From assembly GCA_029204225.1 (NCBI GenBank), contig CM055100.1:19260341-19324340 (forward strand): a stretch of 64,000 nucleotides of DNA, written 5' to 3'. Made by a program: the position numbers and the translations under genes. The notes beneath the pieces are model-generated. The model saw nothing but the letters and a program-made list of their open reading frames with translations. It made no database searches and was not told where the DNA came from. Source of the stretch: Diphasiastrum complanatum. Lineage: Eukaryota; Streptophyta; Lycopodiopsida; Lycopodiales; Lycopodiaceae. Shown piece by piece: positions 57,421 to 64,000 of this stretch; within the stretch, counting starts at the first letter, position 1, and each line of letters starts with the position of its first letter.

Positions 57421-58547
57421 AGTAGTCTTCCACGTGGTCATAAATGTGAATGACCTTTATAACACGTGTACATTTACCCTTTAAATAAAAAGATATTTAC
57501 TAAATCCAAAAAAATAATTAATGAATAACAATTAGTTAAATAATCATAAAAATAAAAAGAAAAAGAAAAATTTGGAAAGACGAAACTTAGAAAAAAAAAA
57601 TTGAGAAGAAGAAAAAGAAAAATTTGAGGTAGATTCTCGAAAAGATAATCGAAAGATTTTCGAAAGGTGTTCGAAAGATTCTTGAAAGATTCTCCCCTCG
57701 AAAACCTTCGTCAGAGATAATATTTCTTCAGTTTGGAACCATTAATACACATTGGCAATAATTCATCGTCCAATGACTGAAGTTGGACAGAACCGTTCTC
57801 AAATACTTCCATAACCTTGTACGGTCCCATCCATCTCATAAGTAATTTTCCAAGAAATTTTTGATGTCAACTGTTGTAAATCAAAGCATAATCATCATCC
57901 TTAAGATTAACAGTTTTGATACGAGTACCCTGCTTTTCCTTTCGCTCCTCCTGTATTTTCTTTGTAATATTATTCGAATTGCTTCGAGATTCAGATAGTT
58001 CTTCAATAGTTAGCAGTCTTTTGTTAATACAGTCTATATCTGTTCATTCTTCTTGTATTCGAAAAGTTGACACCTTGAATTCAATCGGGAGAATTAGATG
58101 CATACCATATGTAAGGAAATAAGGAGTCAGTTTTGTTGTGATCTTCTATGTGTTTCGATATGCCCAGAGCACTGAAGGTAGCTTTTGATTCCAATCTGTA
58201 GCATGTGCAACAATAATCTTGTTCAGGATCTTGCATAGTATTCCATTAGCTCTCTTAGTTAATCCATTGGCTTTAGGATTATACGGGGTTGTCTTTCTGT
58301 GTTTGATCAGAAAATAAGTAGTCAATAGTCGGATCATATCATTAAGAAAATGGGTACCACGATCACTGACTAATTCAAGAGGACAACCATAACGTGTAAT
58401 TATAGACTTGAATAAAAAAAATAGCGGCAATTTTCGCATCGTTTCGTTTTGTCGCTTCCGTTTCAACATTCTTGTTGCATAATCCATTGCAACCAAAATA
58501 TATCGACACTTAGTGTGTCGAGTAACTGGCTTAATTGGACTCACAAA

Positions 58548-59328
58548 TGACAAAATTTCCAGATTTCACACGTGTGGGGAATGTCCACAAGGATGATGGA
58601 TCTAATTAAGCTTTGTGATTGGCACAATAACCTGATTGTAGATTGATTGGCAAGATCTAGTTCAGAAGAAATGGCTTAACCACAATCTAGCATGCTAAGC
58701 AACTGAATATGATAGCAATGAATCAATAATTAGCAAAAGTACAAGATATCAGTGTATAAGCATTAGCTTCAACACGAGTTAGAGAGAGAAAGATAGAGAG
58801 ATAACAAGCAAAATAGTTTAGATCCAAAATGGCATGAGATAACTACAAAACTTTGGTTCTTCATCATTGATTGTGAGGAGAGCTACACATATTTATGGAG
58901 TTTGAGGTAGCTCGAGGTAGAACCACATCCATTCATTACAAAATGACATCTAAAGTCTATGTGACATTTGTCACTTGCCATGCATGAAATTCTACCAACT
59001 TTTTACAAGTGTGCTAGTTCTAACTAACAAAGTACAAATCATCATGCATGTGTCCATTACACTTTGTGCATGCCTTGCATGTCACTATGGATCACTTACG
59101 ATTAATGCATGTGAATTGCCACGAGTTTCTACAAGCATGACTTTGCTAATTCTATGTCTACAAACTATATGCAAGTTGTATTCTTCAATCTAGATATTAC
59201 ATAACCATGTAGCTCGAGTTCTATGTAGGCCAAACTTGGCATTTTGCATTTATGCGCTACATACTTGCATGGTACAACATTTGTAGCAAGCCAAGAAATC
59301 AATATGGATTGTTTTTTCAATTTTAACA
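58548..59328 (+). mobile_element. LTR-like insertion A (probable solo LTR), TSD ACAAA
   Basis: 781 bases, TGACAAAATTTCC to TTTTAACA, flanked by ACAAA (58543-58547, 59329-59333). Removing it with one duplication makes the Gypsy-3 integrase reading continuous. It has no coding sequence. A CACACGTGTG palindrome is at 58567-58576. It is homologous to insertion B in opposite orientation. Confidence 0.85.
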
Positions 59329-60931
59329 ACAAAGTCAGTACCCCACTTTTCAAATGGTGTAAGTGGAATGATTGGCGTTAATGGCCAATTCATGGATTTC
59401 GTTGGTTTACCATATCTCGGGCATGGATCACAAGATCTAATATAAACAGAAACATCCTTAAACATGGTAGGCCACCAATACTTGGCAGTCATAATCTTAG
59501 TAACAGTGTTCTTCAAAGCAAAATGTCCACCAACATCTTCAAAATGTAAAGCTTGAATAACTTTTGGAATATCTTCAGCTTCAAGACATCTTCTTAGTTG
59601 ACGACCTGCACCAAGCTTATACAAAACATTGCTGATAATGGTATAAGGTGCAACTTTGTATTGAAATATTGTCTTCTTCTCCAAGTCATATCCTTCATGA
59701 TATATTTGATCTTTGAGATAAATAATAATGTCAAAATATAAAGAATTTGTAGAAGATATCTTGAATAAATTTTCATTTGGAAAGTCATCATTCAACGGTT
59801 CTTCAGTCTTTCGCATACTAAGCCGTGAAAGATAATCAACATTAGTATGATACTTTCCTTGACGAAGCTCAACTTGATAAGTGGACTGTTGTAGCAACAA
59901 AACCCAGTGAGCTATTCATCCAGATAAATCAGGTTTATACTTTAAAGCATAATGATCAACATGGAATATAAAAACATATCCCAACAATTAATGTCGAAAT
60001 TTCTTTACTGTAAAATCATTCCAAGTGGTTCCCTTTCTGTTGCCGAATAATTTTTCTCCGAGGAGCTAAGTTGGCGGCTAGCATAGTATATTGGATAGTC
60101 TTTCTTCCTTCTGAATCAGACAGACGCTAATAGCAAATGTTGACACATCAACATAACAATGAAATAGTTTCAGCCAGTTGTCTCAGAATTGGAGCACTAA
60201 TCAGTCTGTGATTGAGTTATTTGAATGCTTTCTATTGTGTTGTTGTCCAAATATAAGCAACGTACTTCTTGAGTAACTGCGTAAGGGCTGCAGCAATATA
60301 GGCATAATTCTCGATAAATCTTTTATAATAACTGACATGTCCTAAGAAACCTCTTAGTTCACATAGATTCATAAATATCAACAGATTCTTTATCACTTCA
60401 ACTTTATCTTTGTCGACGTCAATACCTCTGCTGGATATTCTATGGCCCAGTAGTATATCTTCTCTCATACCGAAAAAACATTTTTTGGAGTGAAGTGACA
60501 AACAAGTGTCTTGACACCTCTGCAATGTAAGCTTGAGTTTTTGTACACGAGTCTCGATATTACTGTAAACATAGAAATCATCAATGAAAATTTTGAGAAA
60601 TGTTCTTAGAGAAGCAGTGAAAATTAACATCGTAATTCTTTGGAAAGTAGCTGGTGCGTTACAAAGACCAAAGGCCATTTTATTGTAGGCATATGTGCCC
60701 CAATCAGTAGGAAAAGTAGTCTTTGGTCGATCCTCCTTCCTTATTCCAACTTGATTGTAACCAGAGAAGCCATCACAGAAACTGTAACGTTCTTGTCCAA
60801 CGACCTGGTCTATAATGGAATCCGTGAAGGGTAATGGGTGGTGATCTTTCTTTGTAGCAGCATTCAGCTTCCTATAATTCTGACAAATTTGAATCTTGCC
60901 AGTTTTCTTCTTTGGAACTACAACAATGGGA

Positions 60932-61795
60932 TATTAAAAATTGTAAAACATATCTATCTTTTGTTTGTTGATTTTTGCGGGGGTCCTACCCATGTAAATA
61001 TTTTGTACATATCCAAGGTATGTGAATCGAGCACATATCCTTGTAGAATAAGACGAGTTTGGATTAGATAGATCAAATTCCAATGACATGCATAAAGTCT
61101 AGTTGATCTAGTATGACATGCAATAATGTTGACAATGTCTAGATTGACATGCATGTCGAATTTCATATGGAATTGGTCAACTATGACCTTGTAGAAACTC
61201 GAGCTATTATAAATGCATCGTGTCCTAAGTTTACATTGAGACATGCAAGACATGCAAATACTCTAATGGACACATGCAGATAATTTTGTAGGTTCATAGT
61301 TGAGAAATTGACATTTGGAAAAAGTAGGTGGAAGTTAGGTGCAATCTGTGCATGCAAGCAGTTAGGTGTCAAGATAATAGTAGTTTGCACTTGAATGGGT
61401 GTAGGATATGCATTGAATGCTAGTAGTACCACAAATTTTGGCTTTCCTATATATGTACATATGGTTATCATTCATTTCTAATGAAGAATCAAGCATTTGT
61501 AATGTCATAATGTCAAAATTTGGATCTCATTCTATGTTGCCTGTAATTGTATTCTCTCTCTAACTCGGATTTTGTGTCTTCTTCATACATGATCTTGCTT
61601 GTGTATTTTTCCTATTTGTGAGGAATTAATGTAGCTTTGATCTGTAGCATTCTAGATTGTGCTCTAGCCTCAAATCTGTTGGTAGATTGCAGGATTGCTC
61701 TACAGGTGATCTGTGTGCCACCACAAAGCATGGTAAAGATCATTCACACATTTCTTGTGGTTCTCCACACGTGTGAATTTGCTGGATTTTCATCA
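60932..61795 (-). mobile_element. LTR-like insertion B (probable solo LTR), imperfect TSD
   Basis: 864 bases; on the minus strand TGATGAAAATCC to TTTTTAATA. Flanks TGGGA (60927-60931) and TAGGA (61796-61800) match at four of five bases. It shares with A the CACACGTGTG palindrome (61766-61775), gagttagagagagaa, gcatgtgtccatta and cgagtttctacaag in the same order. It interrupts the Gypsy-3 RT. Confidence 0.82.
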
Positions 61796-62473
61796 TAGGA
61801 GACACCCATTTACTACTTAAGATGGGATGGATAATACCTGCCTTAAGGTGCTTGTTGAATTCATCTTTTACCATCAACAAGTACTTTGGATTCATACGAT
61901 ATTGTCTCTGTCGGACAGGTACACCATCTTCTTTAAGATCAATGTGGTGCTCGCCAAATTCAGCATATATTCTCTTTAAATCTTTGACCGACCATGCAAA
62001 TACAACTTGATAATTTTGTCTCTCCAAGGGACTTAGAAATATGCACAAAATTTTCAGGTGCAAGTTCAATTAGCTCTATAGAATTGGGCAGAATTTTACC
62101 TTTCGTCATACTGGCCTGTGTATAGCCATGAATTTCATGTATGACTGACTACATAGATTTATTCTTGTTGTCATCCTGGACGTTATCACCAAATTCTTGT
62201 TCAGATTCATCAAATTTGTCATCTGTATCTTTATCGCCTACATCAGAATTTTCAAAATTCTAGTCTACAGCCTCTGATTCACTTACATCAGCATCTGCAG
62301 TGCATACATCGAAGAATTCTTCTTCTTCGTCTGATGAATCATTATCCTCATAACATTCGAAATAATTTACCTCGATGTCTACTACATTAGAAAATATATT
62401 AAAATCATAAGAAGAATCTTATGTCAGGGGCGATCTGCCCACCTCAAATAACCTACCAACCTTATCTAGAGCT

Positions 62474-63343
62474 CTCCTCTTCGCATGAAAATCTACGCCC
62501 CTGTTGTCTAGCTCTAGCTGATCTAGACTCTGTCTCTAGAGTCCTATATGACAAGTGATTACGCACCTCCTCGGGCATAACACGGCATGTTGGTGGACCG
62601 CCGCCCCTAAAAACCTCCTCTTCGCATAGTATCTACGCCTCAACCTTTTAGTCCTAGCTAATATAGACTCGGCCTTAGGTGTCCTATACGACGGTTGGTT
62701 ACATACCTCCTCAGGCGTAACCACCTCTACAAAAGTCAAATCTGCACCTAAAGACATCAACAAAATCGCCTCTCTTGACTCTACTCCTCTCATAGGTGAG
62801 TAGACCTATGTGATCGACCCTACTCCCAAACTGCTCGGTGTAACATCCTCCTAAAACTCTAACCCTCTCATAGGCAAACCAACATCTACTCCAAGAGGAG
62901 TATCATCATCAATACTCGCAATGGTGGCTGAATCAACTACATCCCTACGAACATTCTGTTGAACCTGCTCCAACTCATGAGGGAGAAGCCTCTTTTTCGC
63001 TATCCTCCTCCTCTCTAATCTACGCTTCCTCTCCGACCTAGACTCCAACTTTGACGTTCTATACATGGCATTGCCACGCACATGATCTGGCGTGACAACC
63101 CCCCCTTGAACTACCCACACCACTGACACCAACAGTCACTATGTGCTCGACGCTTTGCAAGTTTGAAACCAAACTTGTGGTCAAACATGTTGCCTCCTCA
63201 ACGACACGAACTACAGGTGCAAGTGACAACGCCCTACGCACTGCTTGTCGCTTCCTATGCAACCTCTTCCTTCTTGCAGACTGGCTCTCACCCTCCGAAG
63301 TGATGTATCCAGGGTTGCATCGCACACACTCGGGAGTGTCCAT
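62474..63343 (-). pseudogene. Degenerate gene with four Arg-rich ~35-residue modules
   Basis: Not a family I recognise. On the minus strand the same module appears at 63337-63236 (TPECVRCNPGYITSEGESQS), 63093-62989 (TPDHVRGNAMYRTSKLESRS), 62718-62614 (TPEEVCNQPSYRTPKAESIL) and 62578-62474 (MPEEVRNHLSYRTLETESRS). The first three are followed by a strongly basic helix-like stretch such as RKRRLERRRIAKKR. Modules 1 and 2 are joined by one frameshift at a C-run near 63100. Modules 2 and 3 share a frame with two stops between, and module 4 is shifted. It lies just upstream of Gypsy-3 pol on the same strand, where gag/protease would be expected. It could be an unusual Gag-like or accessory ORF, or an unrelated decayed gene. 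Nucleic-acid binding is likely from composition only. Confidence 0.5.
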
Positions 63344-64000
63344 GTCATGGAATCACTCCCTCAAATGCAAAACACCTAAAAATTGGAACAAAAATGATCA
63401 GGTTTTATATTAAACATTGGGAAACAATCAAATACATGAAAACTTGTATTAAGAGCGTGAGAGACAGATCAATTGTTTGGGGGTGAAGATTACACATAAG
63501 CATATTAGGGTTTAGAAATTATGGGGTGCGATTTTAGCCCCTTTCATACATAGTCTTTAGGCATTAGGCATTACAATTAGGCTTTATGCATTGAACTTCA
63601 TGCATTACATTTTAGGTAGTAGGCTTTAGGATTTAGGCATTATGTTGTAGGCATTAGGTTGTATGCATCACGTTGTAATCAAAACGAATTTGGCGATGTC
63701 ACGTGATATCCATCTATGGGAAGGCTATTTATCACCTGGACATTCGGAAAATGGCGTTAATGATTTTCTCGGATTTCAGCGAACTCCTTTGGTTATTGCA
63801 AGAGTAGAGTGATCTACTGGTATAGTATTATTCTAGATATGTAGTTTGTTTTTCATATCAATTTTGGAATAGCAAATTAGCTAATGATGATTTGTAAAAT
63901 GTTCTTGTTCTAAGTTACGGAAGAATTATCTTAGGTGAAAATGAATGCCGAGTCCAAATGCAAAAGTTGCAGAAGTACCAATAGCAGCACTATTTGCAGG
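63344..64000. other. No gene recognised; TTAGGCATTA-type word repeats
   Basis: Between about 63548 and 63680, variants of ttaggcatta/ttaggcttta/ttatgcatt recur about ten times. The rest shows nothing recognisable. Confidence 0.5.

Larger units (their letters stand above)
57720..62420 (-). mobile_element. Gypsy-3: Ty3/gypsy pol with two nested LTR-like insertions
   Basis: A minus-strand pol without chromodomain, probably Tat/Athila-like. It is split by related insertions at 58548-59328 and 60932-61795. No LTRs of Gypsy-3 itself were identified. Downstream, 57421-57719 is A/GA-rich with gattctcgaaag-type words. Confidence 0.82.
57720..62420 (-). pseudogene. Gypsy-3 Pol remnant
   Basis: In minus-strand order: an acidic linker (about 62350-62100); RT start (AEFGEHHIDLKEDGVPVRQR, 61990-61930) up to the first insertion; RT core after it (PIVVVPKKKTGK, near 60925; MAFGLCNAPATFQR, FIDDFYVYS active site, 60678-60570; GFLGHVSYYKRFIENY); degenerate RNase H (60230-59900); integrase zinc region (HFEDVGGHFALKN...CDPC, 59560-59420); integrase core after the second insertion (CRYILVAMDYATR, KTTPYNPKANG, 58553-58146); and a C-terminal GPYKVMEVF block to 57720. 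Many stops and frameshifts. The active site is F-I-D-D rather than the usual Y-I/V-D-D. Confidence 0.82.

Noticed and set aside
58548-61795. Introns in the gypsy pol gene
   Set aside because: Both interruptions carry target-site duplications and TG starts and are homologous to each other in opposite orientation, so they are insertions.
1-64000. CRISPR arrays, bacterial operons, ribosome binding sites or phage genes
   Set aside because: Nothing of the kind; repeats lack CRISPR spacing and gene structure is eukaryotic.

Overview
The window is nuclear DNA of a land plant with a large, repeat-rich genome. A fern or gymnosperm would fit, but the lineage is an inference from intron size and repeat load. 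The evidence is an organelle-targeted host gene with canonical GT-AG introns, together with Ty1/copia and Ty3/gypsy retrotransposons primed by initiator-Met tRNA, a chromovirus, hAT transposons, LINEs, a tRNA-derived SINE and long (CT)n/(GA)n arrays.

The only clear host gene lies on the minus strand from 54883 to 13122. It can be assembled completely from five exons (54365-54883, 40995-41186, 36180-36414, 15305-15527, 13122-13257) into a 434-codon protein, with every splice phase matching. It encodes a bacterial PolI-type 5'-3' exonuclease with all expected metal-binding acidic residues and a probable transit peptide. About 97% of the 41.8-kb gene is intron (13.2, 4.6, 20.7 and 2.0 kb), so most mobile elements in the window are passengers inside it.

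Layout. 1-5.3 kb: GA/CT arrays, a CCCTCCCTACGC-type minisatellite, and two LTR/primer-site remnants of the tRNA-Asp (Athila-like) type. 5.37-9.2 kb: a decayed minus-strand copia element. 9.2-12.5 kb: a broken Pro-rich AT-hook gene facing a broken Arg/Glu-rich ORF, then GGTACC-rich and GGACGC-rich repeat clusters that look like DNA-transposon ends. 13.1-15.5 kb: exons 5 and 4. Intron 3 (15.5-36.2 kb) holds a SINE, two related LINE copies, a complete chromovirus (22933-29442), a fossil ORF, a hAT element and a copia fragment. Intron 2 holds one LINE reverse transcriptase fossil. Intron 1 (41.2-54.4 kb) holds half a gypsy element, a second hAT and a complete copia element (47280-53240). Upstream of the gene are a copia 3' end (56.6-57.4 kb), a gypsy pol (57.7-62.4 kb) invaded twice by the same LTR-like element, and a degenerate gene with four arginine-rich modules (62.5-63.3 kb).

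The strongest leads are the giant-intron exonuclease gene; a SINE and LINE sharing a 3' tail whose hairpin shows compensatory base changes; two members of one LTR-like family in opposite orientations in one gypsy element, with target duplications; and the four-module arginine-rich protein.
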